DNA of 64,000 bases. Source: Hevea brasiliensis. Lineage: Eukaryota > Streptophyta > Magnoliopsida > Malpighiales > Euphorbiaceae. Below the pieces are notes generated by a model. It was not told the DNA's origin. It saw nothing but the letters and a program-made list of their open reading frames with translations, and did no database searches. Below are positions 30,947 through 42,821 of the stretch, piece after piece. Position 1 is the stretch's first letter. Every line of letters starts with the position of its first letter. The stretch is from NCBI RefSeq assembly GCF_030052815.1, contig NC_079507.1:53269571-53333570 (forward strand), in the 5' to 3' direction. The position numbers were made by a program, and so were the translations under genes.

Positions 30947-33900
30947 TCACTGCAATAGCTGAGTCAGGTAAATCTAATACATGCCTTGCGTCCTCCAAAT
31001 AGGTCATTGATTCTGGTGCTACAGACCATATAACAGGTAATTCTAACATTTTGTCTACATTTCAACCTCATCATCCTTCATCCTCTGTTGTTTTGGCCGA
31101 TAGGTCTAAGTCTTGTGTCATTGGTTCTGGCATTGTAAATCTTACACCATCCATTTCTGTATCATCTATTTTGTGTCTGCCCAAATTCGGCTTTAATTTA
31201 TTCTCTGTTAGTAAACTTACTCTGAGTCTTAAATTGTAGTCTCATTTTTTTCTGATCATTATTTGTTCCAGAATTTTACGACGAAGCAGATTATTGGTAG
31301 AGGATATGAGTCTAGAGGCCTCAACGTCCTTGACAAACAGGTGCCAAGATCTCGTGTGTTCCAATATTTTAACTCCTATTGAAGTCCATTGTCAGTTGGG
31401 ACATCCGTCTTTATCTGTCTCGAAGAAGTTATGTCCATAGTTTTAGTCTTTGTCAGTTTTAGATTGTGAGTCTTGTTAGTTTGCCAAATATCATCGTTTG
31501 CCTAAAGTGTCTCGAGTCAATAAACGGGCTTCGTCCATTTTTTAGTTAGTTCATTCTGATGTATGGGTCCATGTCCTGTTATTTCAAACTCTGGATTCAA
31601 GTATTTTGTTACATTTGTTGATGATTATTCCTATGTTACTTGGTTATTTTTAACGAAGAATCGTTTAGAATTATTTTCTATTTTTTATGCCTTTTGTGCT
31701 GAGATTCAAAATCATTTTAATTCGTCTGTGCGTATATTGAGAAGTGATAATGCTAAGGAATATCTTTTTGGCAATTTTCAAACCTATATGTCACAAAAAG
31801 GCATTCTTTATTGGACATCTTGTGTTGATACTCCTTCCCAGAATGAGATTGCTGAAAGGAAAAATAGACATCTCCTTGAGGTAGCACGGACATTCCTTTT
31901 TCAAATGAACGTTCTTAAACAGTTTTGGACTGATGCAGTTTCTGCAGCTTGTTTCCTAATTAATCGTATGCCATCATCTGTCCTTAACGGTGACATTCCT
32001 TATGCTATTTTGTTTCGTTCTAAATCTTTGTTTCCTATTGAATCTCGCATCTTTGGTAGTACTTGTTTTTTGCAAGATGTTCATCTACGGGTTACTAAAC
32101 TGGATCCCAATTCTCTTAGGTGTCTCTTCCTTGGATATTCTCGACTTCAAAAAGGGTACAAATATTTTTCTCCAATCCTTAATCGTTATATTGTGTCTGC
32201 TGATGTTACCTTTTTTGAAGCTACTCCATTCTTTCCTCCCTCACCTATTTATGAGAGTCTGGGGTAGGAAGATGATCTCGTAGTCTATTCTGTCCATCCA
32301 GTGTCAAGTCCTCATTTAGGTCCACAGAATTCTCCTGCACCAACACCGGCTCAACTCCGTCGCCCACCTGTTGTTCATGTTTATTATAGGAGATTGGAGA
32401 CTCTTGACTCAGATTCTCCACCAGCTTCTTCTTCAGAAGATCCAGTTCCATCCACTGCTTCTCAGTCTGACTTAGGCCTTCCCATTGCACTTTGCAAAGG
32501 TAAACGTCAATGTACTTATCCTATCTCTTACTTTGTATGTTAGGATCACTTGTCTTCTTCATCTCGTTGTTTTATCAGTTCTCTAGGTACTATTTCTATT
32601 CCTAAAACTGTTGCTAAGGTATTGTCTCATCTTGGTTGGCGTGTTGCACTGGAAGAGAAAATGGTATCTTTAGATACTAATGGTACTTGGGAATTGGTGC
32701 ATATACCCCCGGATAAGAAAGCTATTGGATGTAAATGAATTTTTACAGTTAAAGTGAATCCCGATGGTACTGTGGCTCGTCTCAAGGCTTGCCTTATTGC
32801 TAAAGGATATGTTCAGACTTATGGAACTGATTACTTTGACACTTTCTCTCCTGTTGCTAAACTAGCTTCTGTTCGCTTGTTTGTTTCTTTTGCAGTTAGA
32901 TATGATTGGCCTTTACATCAGTTAGATATCAAAAATCCTTTTCTTCATGGTGATATCCAGGAAGAAGTTTATATGAAGCAACCACCAGGTTTTGTTGCTC
33001 AAGGGGAGTTAGGCAAAGTTTGCAAGCTCCGAAAATCCCTTTATGGCTTGAAATAGAGTGGCAGATTCAGTGAGATAGTTTAGCAGTTTGGTATGAAGAA
33101 GAGCAAGTCCGATCATTCGGTATTTTATAGACATTCTAAAGCTGAACTAATCTTACTTATAGCATGTGTTGATGATATTGTTATTACTGGAAATGACTCT
33201 GCAGGCATTTCATCACTTAAGTCATTCCTTCAAACTTAGTTTCAAACAAAAGATTTGGGTTTGTTGAAATATTTCTTAGGCATTAAAGTTTCAAGGTGTA
33301 AGAAAGGCATCTTCTTATCTCAGAGGAAGTATGTTCTTGATTTATTGACGGAAACAAGAAAAATAGGTGCCAAACTATGCAGTGCACCAATGACTCCAAA
33401 TCTTTAGCTCACAGCAGGAGATGGTGAACTATTTGAGGATCCTGAGATGTATAGGAGATTGGTTGGCAAGCTTAATTATCTCACAGTGACTTGTCCGGAT
33501 ATTACATATTCAGTTAGTATTATAAGTCAATTTATGTCCTCTCCTGCTGTTAACCATTGGGAAGCTTTGGGGCAAATTTTATGTTACTTGAAGGGTGCTC
33601 CAGGTCGTGGTCTCCTATATAGCAATCATGGACACTAAATATTGAATGTTTTTTGGATGCAGATTGGGCAGGTTCAAAGATTGATAGGAGATCCATTACA
33701 GGATATTGTATCTTTGTTGGAGGAAACTTAGTATCTTTGAGAAGTAAGAAACAAATTGTTGACACCATATTTTGGCCGACCTCCGAAGTCGAGGAACTAT
33801 TAGACCTTTTCACTTTATTATCCGCTCTCAATCGATGTCCTTCGATCATAAATGACTTTTCCGAACTCACCGATTGCTCGACTATAGAATAAACCGATCC

Positions 33901-34385
33901 CACACTTAGTTAATTGTTTTCCGATCTCTTATCAGATGGGTTCGAATCAATGTTGGGTCTCCGGACCATCCAGTCTTGCCTACTGATGCTCCCAGATCCC
34001 TCTGTGCAAATATTGTAGAACTTCATCCGATTAATGAGGTGATCGGGCTTCTCGTTTGGAGATCCCAGATTTTCCTTAAAACAAAGTTAAGGTTGTTATC
34101 TGGTCTAAGGACGATTCCGATCTTAAAAGTTAAAGTCAATGTCAAGTCTTTCCAATTCTAATGTTCTAAAGTTTTACCCGGTGTTTGGTCATGGCTTAGT
34201 CCGATCTCATGTTCGCGCATAATGTTTTTCCGATCTCTTATGCTCTGATTAATGGTTGCTTTCAAGTTTAATGTTCAAATACGTTCAATCAATTAAGTAC
34301 TCAGACAATTTGGACGCTTTCCGATCTCATTAAGAAATTGAACAAAAGAGGATTTCTATTCATTTCAAAATAAAATATATACAAG

Positions 34386-36240
34386 TCAGTCAGCAGGTGG
34401 ATCTCCCTCACCCTGCTCCCCAGGTACATTATCAGCTCCCTGATCCCCTTCCTCTCTCTCCAGCTCCTCCTCGCTCTCCTCTTCATCTCTAGGAGCAAGA
34501 TCCACCATCCAGGAGAAGTCTTCCTCAGGATAACGCCTTTCGAGCTCGGCCAGAAGATCGCCATGTGCATTCACATAAGCACCAGCTTCCCTCGTCACGG
34601 CCTCTTCTTCTTTTACTCTGATATCTTCGGTAAGGCGAGTGACATCGGTAGTTCGGAGGGCCCGAGCTTCTTCTAGTTCATGCTCTAGTTCGGCTAACCT
34701 GTCCTCGTAGGATTTCATTCGACCCTCAATCTTAGTGATATAGTCATGAGCGGACGAAAGTTGGGCTCGGGCGGAAGCAGCGTCCTGGACCGTCTTCAGA
34801 ATTTCCTGCCTCAAGAGATGAGCCTTTTCCCTGATTATGTGTTGATTCACCAGGCTCTCTACGCTCAAACTCATCGTCTGAGCCAGGAGATTATCAATAC
34901 TATCAGGGGTCAGCCTATTCCAGTCATCCTGGAGGCATATGGTGTCATTCAAAACCTTGGCTAAGCCAGGATTCTCCCGAACTGAGCGGTTCTTCTCGAG
35001 AGAGTGAATGAGGACCTAGGCACCACGAGAAAGAGTCCTTACAGCAGGTTGAGAAGATCCTCCCTCCGCAATTAAGGAAACAGGCGGAGGTGGCAGTTCC
35101 TCCTGTCGAGGAGGGGAAGGAGCGATCTCCACCTCTGGGATCGGCTGTTCCGAAGGACGGGACGAAGAGCCTGGCATTTCTGCCAAGTCCCGCCCTGGCA
35201 TTTGGGATATCGCAGTAATCTTCATTTCCTGTACTTTCCGGCCGACCTCTTTCTTTCGCTCACGACTCTCCTTCGCGCCTTCGCCTCCAGCCATACCTGC
35301 ATGAAAAAAAAGTTAGTGAGATCACCTAAGTCAGGAGGCTAAAGATTCAGGTTCTACCGATCCCGGGTCCGAGGTCAGAGAGTTGCAGTTCATAATCTTC
35401 ATTGCCTATCATCTGCATAAGCGACCACTTCAGTTAGGCTATTACGGCATCTAAACATGAATACTTATGGGTGGTCGCTTGCTCCTTCAATTCCTTTACC
35501 ATGGCGTCCTCGTCTCTATTCGAGGCGGCCTTCTTTGGAACCGAAGGGACTAAGTTTTGCTAACTGTGTGGGAAACCCTCGAAGCCGTTCGGAATCTTGC
35601 TCCTCAATATAAAGAACCAGTTTTTCCAATTCTTCAGCGAAGAGGGGAGGTCGGTAAAAAGCCCACAGTGCGGCTTGGCTTGGAAGAACCAGTACTTGTC
35701 GTCCTTTCGACGAGTGAGCCTATGCAACTCAGCAAAAACCTTTGCTGTAGGCTCGAGCTTTTTGGCTCGGCATAACCCTCTGAAAGCCACCAGGATCCGC
35801 CATGAATTAGGGTGCACTTGGGCTATGCTTACATGATGAAGCTTCAGAACGGCCTTAAAGAAATCGTCCAAGGGAAACCGAAGTCCGGCCTTCAATTACT
35901 CCTCATACACCATGATCACGTTATTTTCTTTAAAGAAATGATCGGCTTGGAGATCGCCATGACATCGGATAAGCTCGAAAGAGTCGGTTCGGAGGTTATA
36001 CTCTTGACTAATGGACTGCAGATCGATTTTTTGAAGGACCGACGGCAACTCATCTACGGGAAGATTTTCTTTCCCCAAAGTAGAGGCCCGTTTGGATTGG
36101 GTCGCCTGACTGTGGGCTGGGACAGAGGTTGCAGAAGGTTCAGGTCGTCCATTTGGCCTAACCACCTCAACTTCGTCCGACGTCCACGAGATGTGGACGG
36201 AAGGCGGGCTAGCAGCTCTCTGACCCTCGGCGCCGCTCAT
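34386..36240 (-). pseudogene. antisense gene in the giant LTR, gypsy-type Transposase_28 family (copy 2)
   Basis: It starts at ATG 36240 (MSGAEGQRAASPP). The Transposase_28-like domain follows: DSFELIRCHGDLQADHFF, LKAGLRFPLDDFFKAVLKLH, HPNSWRILVAFRGLCRAK and KPHCGLFTDLPSSLKN. Exon 1 runs to about 35370. An intron ending in ATGCAG precedes the second block at 35294 (MAGGEGAKESRERKK). This leads to a long coiled-coil (MKSYEDRLAELEHELEEARA, about 34640-34730) and the tail AYVNAHGDLLAELERRYPEE then DFSWMVDLAPR, with a stop at 34386. Nonsense codons near 35895, 35575, 35440 and 35014 differ in place from those in copy 1, except perhaps one near the intron. The ancestral gene was therefore open in both lineages. 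Molecular role unknown. Confidence 0.75.
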
Positions 36241-36396
36241 TTTCTAAAAAAACAAAAAGGAATTAACCAAGAAAAGAATCAAAATCCTTACCGGAGTGTG
36301 ATCGGTGCCTGAAAACTTGAGAGAACGAGAGAAAATGCTGAGATTACTAGGGAAGTTCTGAAATGACATAAGGAAATGACTGACTCATCTAGCCCC

Positions 36397-36404
36397 TATT
36401 TATA
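36397..36404 (-). promoter_or_regulatory. TATA box for the antisense LTR gene (copy 2)
   Basis: The minus strand reads GGGTATAAATAGGGGC, about 157 bp upstream of ATG 36240. Spacing and sequence match copy 1. Confidence 0.6.
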
Positions 36405-36665
36405 CCCGTCTGAGCATTAAATACTTGCGAAGTCCCAAGCGACGCATCGGTTAGCGGAACCGGCTGCTTCCTCAACACGTCGCAAGAAGGTTCCAGAAAC
36501 ATAATAAAAAAATCGAATAAATGAGATCGGTTAGCTAAGGTCTTCGGATTGAACAAACTTCCAAAACCTACGGATCGCCGAAAGACTATTCGTCTAGGGA
36601 TCGGAAAATAACTAATGCAATAATAAAACCAAAACATTTAAATAAAAATTTCATTTCATTTTCAA

Positions 36666-36770
36666 AAGATCAGATTACATCATTTGGGCGATCTTAAGAG
36701 ATCGGATTACATCATTGGGGGAATCTTTAAAGATCGGATTACGTCATTTGGGCAATCTCTAAAGATCAGC
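36666..36770 (+). repeat. short direct repeats in the giant LTR (copy 2)
   Basis: Three copies of AGATCGGATTAC-TCATT-GGG-AATCT-like units spaced about 40-45 bp apart, counterpart of 2994-3112. Confidence 0.65.
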
Positions 36771-36936
36771 ACTACACCTTACCTAGTAATGGCCTATATC
36801 AAAGCCTAGTCTTGTGGCCGAATCAAAAGATGTGTTTGATCAGAAAGCCAGCCACAAATGTTGGGTAAATGTGCAGCTCAGATGGGGTGACTATAACTCT
36901 CATGATATTGAGCGGAGTCATCGCCGATGTCATTGA

Positions 36937-37389
36937 CTAGAACCGAGCTGCAGTCGGGATGCCTGATGTGGGTGGGAGCCAAATGAACTTCAAAAGGCGG
37001 TCACCGACATTAAGATTGAAATTAGCAGTCCTTTTGCCCGAGATCGGTCCACCAATTATACCGGTAGACCGATTCGAGATCAGCACGATCGTCACTTTCG
37101 ATCTTGATCGGTAAATTAGTCCGGTTCCCTCACTGTCATCAGATAATGTCCTCATGGTTCTCCGATCGCCGGGATTATAAATTTTCAGGCGAAGGGCGAA
37201 GAAAATAGTCTGGAAAAGATCAAAAGCAGCCACTATAATCAGAATTATTACCAGAGAAGCTAGAATTGGAGGAATGGCGCATTGAAAACAAACTGAAGGG
37301 GGAAAATTGAAGTGTGAAGGGGATTTCCTGTTGGTGCATATATATAGGGCTTGGGCATTTATTGCATACAGAAACCGAAGCGGATACAT
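36937..37389 (-). other. conserved antisense reading frame of unknown function (copy 2)
   Basis: A 150-residue minus-strand frame with a hydrophobic stretch (ILASLVIILIIVAAF, possible membrane segment), then LKIYNPGDRRTMRTLSDDS, shared with 3139-3417 in the other LTR. The hydrophobic stretch is in a different frame from the one conserved with copy 1, so it may be spurious. No family recognised. Confidence 0.3.
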
Positions 37390-37895
37390 CGGTAACTGAA
37401 GAATTAATTGCTTTGACCAAGGTAAGTTAGATAAAGAGGAAAAATCCAGAATGGGAGAGATCGGGAAATGAGGGGGGGACCCGATACAAGAGAGATCGAA
37501 AAAAGATTGGGAGATCGGAAGAAATAGAGATCGGAAAGCACGAAGAGATTAAATAACTTTCAATCAACTCTTCATAATCAGAGTCGAGTTAGTTAAAGCG
37601 TTGCAGGTGTGATCAAATCTTCACCACACGCCTCATTTGCAAAAACACCTATCTAGCTGATAGACGCCAAAACAGTTATGGCAGTCATGTACATTTCGAT
37701 CTCCACCAATGATCATAACTGTAAGGATGAACCCGGAGCCCTTGGATCAAAAAGCAGACGACAGGTTCGGCGCTTTTTATTCCCAGCCTTAAATTTGATT
37801 CTCTTTAATTCTCAGACATCAGATTGTCCTTTTGAATCTAAACCCTCCGTCTCCCCTGATGAGATCCTGACCTTCCATGATGAGCACCCGTTCCC

Positions 37896-37903
37896 TATAA
37901 ATA
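37896..37903 (+). promoter_or_regulatory. probable sense LTR promoter TATA box (copy 2)
   Basis: CCCTATAAATACCTGCATG, preceded by GAGCACCCG as in copy 1. It places about 4.1 kb of U3 upstream, including the whole antisense gene. Confidence 0.5.
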
Positions 37904-38964
37904 CCTGCATGCACATCAGAGGGGGACAAAAGGTGGTGGTGATTATAGTGGAAAGACTCTGAAATTTGATTCAGTCTTGCTACTTTGCCATTTTGAGCTT
38001 TTGAGAAACTTTAGAAACCAGTTTTCTTAAGTATCCTCATCGAAGGAGTTCTGAACTCTGAAATTTTCATTTTCAGTGCCTGTTTATTGCTCTGTAAGGC
38101 CATTTTCTTTGTTCAGTTTCATCCTCACCACCCTAATATCAGTACATTACTCTCAAAGGTCAACTTCATTCCAACTTGGTTCCCGTTACTTCGAGTAAGT
38201 ACTAGTCTTTCGACCGTCAGCTTTCACCTCTGCAAGATTTGTGGATTTCGGGGTCATTCCATCCGTCTCCTCAACTTCCCACAGGTAAGCGTCGAAACTG
38301 ATATTTTGTTGAATACCCTTATTCATTTTCTCCTGCTTTCTTTTGAAATTTCTTTTATATTCAGTCGCACTAAAATCTCAAAGTAGATCATCCAGGCCAA
38401 TAGTTATTTTTCGGGTCTTCTTTTTCTATTCATTCGTAAATTCTTTTTATCTCCTCTTAGTTTTCATTTCCTTCGAGGAAAGACGTTCAGGTCGTGGACA
38501 ACTTGTAGATAATCTAAAAGATATAAGTAGAAGTATCTTAACATGAGAGCTTCGGGCCTTAATGAATAAAAAGTGGCAAAAGATAGGCGTAGGAAAAGGT
38601 CGAATAGATCAGAAATAAGAATAGGTTAAATAAACAAGTTATGAGATCGGGCCTCGGAACGAAACTGGGCGAAAATACAATAGATCGGGAATTAAGATGA
38701 GATCGGATCTCGGACTAGGGACAAAAAGAGATCGCCTATTGCTAATCGAAGAGTTCTAATAAAATGATCAGGCGGAAGATTGGCAAAGAGTTCGGTCTTA
38801 TATCCACTATCTAGTTATAAGGTCCCGTAGGCTAGGAAAAGCTTTACCCGGACTTCCTGTGTCTTCGGTACTCTATTCTCATAAAAGGGGAGGCCCAGAA
38901 AGACCCCTTACCTGAATCCTTAGTTCCAAGTTCTTACAAAACTCCATTATAATGAATACTTTAA

Positions 38965-39290
38965 GTGATCGGGGGAGAGTTCTTATCCGAGATCCTTCGC
39001 TTAAGCTCTAAACTGAATACTTTAAGAGATCGGGGGAGAGTTCTTTCTCGATTCTCGTCCAAAATTTTAATAAAATATGTGGAGATCGGAGTAGAGTTCT
39101 TATCCGAGATCCTTCGCTTAAGCTTTAAACTGAATACTTTAAGAGATCGGGGGAGAGTTCTTACCCGATTCTAAGCCAAAATCTTAAAAAAAATATGTGA
39201 AGATCAGAGGAGAGTTCTTATCCGAAATCTCTCATTTAAATTAATGCATCAAGAGATCGGGAGAGAGTCCTCACCCGAATTCTCTTAACT
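38965..39290 (+). repeat. degenerate GATCGG minisatellite in the giant LTR (copy 2)
   Basis: Five or six imperfect units of about 55-65 bp share AGATCGGGGGAGAGTTCTTA followed by CCGA. Two alternating subtypes are visible: one has GATCCTTCGCTTAAGCT, the other has GATTCT and a run of A. It is positional counterpart of 5170-5665, but with fewer, more diverged units. Confidence 0.75.
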
Positions 39291-40095
39291 AAAACCTAAA
39301 TTAAAATATCACAACTTCAATACACAAAGCAACCCCTAAACAAAAATCCGCTACCCAACACCTACTCATTAAGGGTCATCTCATGTACTCATGTTCTTGG
39401 GCAGCCTTGAATAGTAAAATATCAAATATTCTTTTATCCATTCGAAGGATTAACTTCGTCACTCCAACCCCCCTGATTACCAATTTTAATTTATGAAGAG
39501 CACAATGTTAAATCTGCTTACCCTCGTTGAGGGACAAGGTGGGGTGCCTAACACCTTCTCTACCTATATACGGACCCCGAGTCTAGAATCTCTGTTTTCG
39601 AAGTGGTTTCTTTTAATTTACCTTTACAAATAGTTTTCTTTAACTTCTCTCAAAATTAAAGTGGCGACTCCTCACTTTTCCCACTTCGGTGAGAACTCGT
39701 CCAGGCGACCACAAAAACCCTTGCGACACAAATTATAGTTTCTTGTTTGAGTGCTGAATCAGAATATTGAGCTATGGCCCAGGCTGTGTGTGAAGTAATG
39801 TGGACACGTCAGTTATTGGAAGAAGTGGATTTTGAGACCTCATCTCGTGCCAAACTATAGTGTGACAATCAAGCCGCTCTCCATATCGCCTCAAATCCAG
39901 TGTTTCATGAGCGTACTAAGCATATTGAAATTGATTGTCACTTCCTTTGAGAAAAGATTCAACAGAAGATCATCTTCACAGGGTATGTTAAAACCGGGAA
40001 GCTATTAGGAGATATCTTCACAAAGGCTTTGAATAGGGCTTGGGTTGACTACATTTGTAACAAGTTGGACATGATTAATATCTATGCTCCAACTT

Positions 40096-40104
40096 GAGGG
40101 GGTG
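40096..40104 (+). other. polypurine tract of the copia element
   Basis: GAGGGGGTG between the pol stop codon and the 3' LTR, typical spacing for Ty1/copia. Confidence 0.75.
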
Positions 40105-40370
40105 TGTTATAGGAAGTCAATCCTATAATTATGTAAATAATATTCTTTCTTAATTAGGTAGCTAATTAGTTAGCATAATTAGTGGGATATCACCCCAATT
40201 AGAATACTTAATTATAGGATCCTTTGTATATAAATACTTTGTATCTCATTCAATAAAATACACAAAAAAATAGTCACTTCAGGAACTATCCAAAAACTAT
40301 TAGGAATCATCCAAACAACTGTGTGCATTTTCACTGTTTGAGTTGTTGCTTCATTTTTGTTGCGCCAACA
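40105..40370 (+). repeat. 3' LTR of the copia element
   Basis: 266 bp, TGTTATAGGAAG to GCGCCAACA, with TGTT/AACA inverted ends. It contains a TATA-like TATATAAATAC near 40227 and an AATAAAA polyadenylation-like signal near 40252. The following five bases are GTGTT; no partner TSD is found because the 5' end is missing. Confidence 0.85.
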
Positions 40371-41092
40371 GTGTTTTCAAGTAGATTGGGTAGAAATTCA
40401 ATATTGGGGAATTGGGGTTGTTATTGGATCTGATATAAGATATCATATTTGTCTGCTTTCAAAGGACGCAACGAGAAATACTTTTCACTGGTTATTTCTT
40501 CGGCATTACTTTTCTGAAATTTGGTTTCTATTCATTTTTACAAAATTGACTTTTTTATTTTGGGCTGGGAATTCTGAAATTTTAAATTTTAGATACCCAA
40601 ACACCTTCCTCTTTTCCTGTTTAAAAGTGTGCTTCTTTGATTGTTAGCTTGTTGTCTTGTAGTTATGACTTTTCCTTTTCAATGATTTTCAAAATATACT
40701 CAGAGTTGCCTCAGTATGGCTTGTCTTTTGTTCTGTTCTTAACAATTCCTTTGTTTATATCAAAATTTGAATTTATCGAGTATATGGAATGAAGTAATTA
40801 TATTGAAGATTGAACTTGTGTAACAAATGGGATTAATTAAATCTATCAGAAATATCATGCATAATATACAGGTTGAACATTTTATTTGATGAAATTGCTT
40901 ACGGATGCTCTCCAGTTGAAATCACTGCTGGTTTGATTTATTGTGTTTGAGCTTTATCTTGTTATGCACTTGAATTGGACTTCAGCCAACAACTTTTACT
41001 GTTCTGAACTGATTTTCACTTGTTTTTCTCTCTTAGTAGATTTTATTTTTATGAAGATTTATCTTGCGTGGCATCTTGTTAGGATTTGCAAG
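40371..41092 (+). other. leader/intron region of the DCD-domain gene
   Basis: T-rich, intron-like sequence directly after the copia LTR, ending at a good acceptor (CATCTTGTTAG, then GATTTGCAAG) ten bases before the ATG at 41093. The gene's promoter and first leader exon are not visible here, so the copia element or a rearrangement has probably separated them from the coding exons. Confidence 0.5.
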
Positions 41093-42821
41093 ATGGACAG
41101 AATGCAAAGCTTTTGGCAATTGGGTGACGAGCTTCGACGACAATCGAAAGTCTCAGAGGATCATAAGTGGTTAATGACTGCGTCTAAATTGGCTGAGCAG
41201 ACAAGGTCCAAGGGTGAACGCATGAATAATCTTGATCTTTCAAAGGGTTTGGCAGAAATAAGGCCAAGGGACAAGATTGGATTTCAGGAAGATAATAAAT
41301 TTGAAAGCCTTAACTTTAATATGTTGAACTTGGAATCCAAGATGACAGAAAATGTGGGCAAAAGTTCTTTCAGAAATGGTGTTTACAATATGAATGCAGT
41401 GTACCAGAAAAACAACATAAACACTATTGGAAATCTGACTGGTAGCAAGTATATTGGTAACAGTCAGAATATCAAAGAGCCTAACAACAACAACAATAAC
41501 AGCAATAACAACAATGAGAACAGTGCAAATAATGCAGTTGACAAAAGGTTCAATACTCTTGCCTGCGACAGAGACACTTCCACGAAATGAGGTCCTTGGA
41601 GGATACATCTTTGTCTGTAACAATGATACACTATGCAGGAAGACTTGAAGCGCCAGCTATTTGGTAATTTGTTTCTCCGTCTTTTTCCTTTTGCTTGTTA
41701 GTTTTCCCTTAGACAGAACGTTACTTTTGGTTTGATACGTCTAACCAGTGTATTATGGGAAGCCTATTATTGTGTAATTAATATGTTCTAAGTTCTGATC
41801 ATGAGAGTGTTTCATATCGTTCTTGTAACCCTGGATCTCTAGTGGTAAACGGTATGATGATTGTGTTCCTATGTTAAGCGTTTGCGACGCAACTTTGGTG
41901 ATGATATTAGATATAGATGATCTTTAGGATTTTTTTTTTCCTTCGCTAACAGTGTTGGATAAATAATACTGATGTACTGATTGTTACACCCATTGAATAG
42001 GTTTATCACCAAGATATCGAGATTCTGTTCGGGCAATAACACCTGGCTTGCCACTCTTTCTTTACAACTACACTACTCACCAGTTGCATGGTATATTTGA
42101 GGTTTGTTCTCAAACTCTGTTGATTTAATTGTTAGTGTACAAACCTGATTCAGGAGCTTTCTGCTCTGATCTGTGTGTGAGAACAACTTTTTTTGATTGA
42201 TAACCTTAGTTTAGTAATTCTAAGTTCATTCTGATCTGGATTTGTTGTGTGAAAATGGTGCTTTGAGATGATATTGTAGTGACATTTGGAAATTCTCTTT
42301 TTCAGAAAAATATATTCAACATTTCTATATCCTTGTCTGAGTTTTTCTGTTTGTTGAAATCTTTTGCTTTTCAAATTCTTGTACAGGCAGCAAGTTTTGG
42401 GGGTTCTAACATTGACCCAACTGCTTGGGAAGACAAAAAATGCAAAGGCGAGTTGAGGTTTCCTGCCCAGGTAAAAGTTGTATTGATGATTTTGAGGACT
42501 CAATTTGATATATATCTGAAAGGATTTACTCATTGTATCATTTGTCTTTTTATGCTTAATAAATAGGTGAGGATCCATGTTAGAAAACTCTGCCAGGCAT
42601 TGGAAGAGGATGCTTTTAGGCCAGTGTTGCACCATTACGATGGCCCAAAGTTTCATCTTGTTCCTGAGGTAAGATGAAGATTTACATGTTGCCTTGTTCT
42701 TTGTATCTATTTGAATGAGAACTTGTTGTATGAATCAAAGTTGGGTTCTGAAAGGCTTATTGTGGTTGTTGTACAGACCCTGGATGAGCAGGCTCTCCAG
42801 CTTAAGCAAATTGCTTGCTGA
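41093..42821 (+). pseudogene. NRP: DCD-domain N-rich protein (NRP-like) gene, frameshifted
   Basis: Exons at 41093-41663, 42001-42101, 42387-42470, 42567-42668 and 42777-42821, all with GT-AG borders and matching phases. The N-terminal part (MDRMQSFWQLGDELRRQSK) carries an Asn-rich stretch (about 41483-41540). The plant-specific DCD domain follows: VLGGYIFVCNNDT, YRDSVRAITPGLPLFLYNYT, ASFGGSNIDPTAWED and VRKLCQALEEDAFRP. Soybean and Arabidopsis NRPs act in stress-induced cell death. Defects: a 1-base gain near 41556 gives a stop at 41588-41590; a 2-base gain near 41631 returns to the original frame. Compared with the repeated exon ends elsewhere, exon 4 lacks three codons (LELS is reduced to L) and exon 5 has a deletion that replaces the usual ending with EQALQLKQIAC. 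Probably dead, unless the frameshifts are assembly errors. Confidence 0.85.

Larger units (their letters stand above)
33757..39728 (+). repeat. giant Tat/Ogre-type solo LTR (5972 bp), copy 2
   Basis: TGTTGACACCATATTTTGG to TTGCGACA, flanked by a 5-bp duplication CAAAT (33752-33756 and 39729-39733). Deleting the LTR plus one CAAAT restores the RNase H reading across the site. There is no primer site, polypurine tract or second LTR, so it is a solo LTR. Its layout matches 147-6055: antisense gene, short repeats, second antisense frame, sense TATA box, minisatellite, then the GTGGCGACTCC 3' region. Confidence 0.85.
30995..40097 (+). pseudogene. pol of the copia element, split by the solo LTR
   Basis: Protease VIDSGATDHITG lies near 31003-31038. 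Integrase (31563-32267) retains FVDDYSYVTWLFL, RSDNAKEY and the E-I-A-E-R-K-N-R-H-L motif of the catalytic core. RT (about 32640-33250) has the copia motifs [47 protein letters not shown] and the catalytic CVDDIV (about 33163-33180). RNase H starts near 33650 (DADWAGS, RRSITGYC), is cut at 33757, and resumes at 39734 with SAESEY; it runs on through FTKALNR to a stop at 40095-40097. Scattered nonsense codons (near 32737, 33055, 33637) predate or follow the insertion; their order is unknown. Confidence 0.9.
29515..40370 (+). mobile_element. 5'-truncated Ty1/copia retrotransposon, interrupted by a giant solo LTR
   Basis: Gag (from 29988), protease, integrase, RT and RNase H follow in copia order. 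A polypurine tract and a 266-bp 3' LTR (40105-40370) close it. No matching 5' LTR or tRNA primer site is visible left of gag: the segment 29515-29987 has a GC-rich tract (29570-29790) and leader-like sequence, then joins receptor-gene flank. The left border is therefore uncertain. RNase H is split by the 5972-bp Tat/Ogre-type solo LTR at 33757-39728. Excluding that insertion, about 4.9 kb of copia sequence remains. Multiple stops make it inactive. Confidence 0.85.

Noticed and set aside
33930..33960. GGTTCGAATC as a tRNA T-loop
   Set aside because: No acceptor stem or anticodon arm can be built around it; chance match in LTR sequence.
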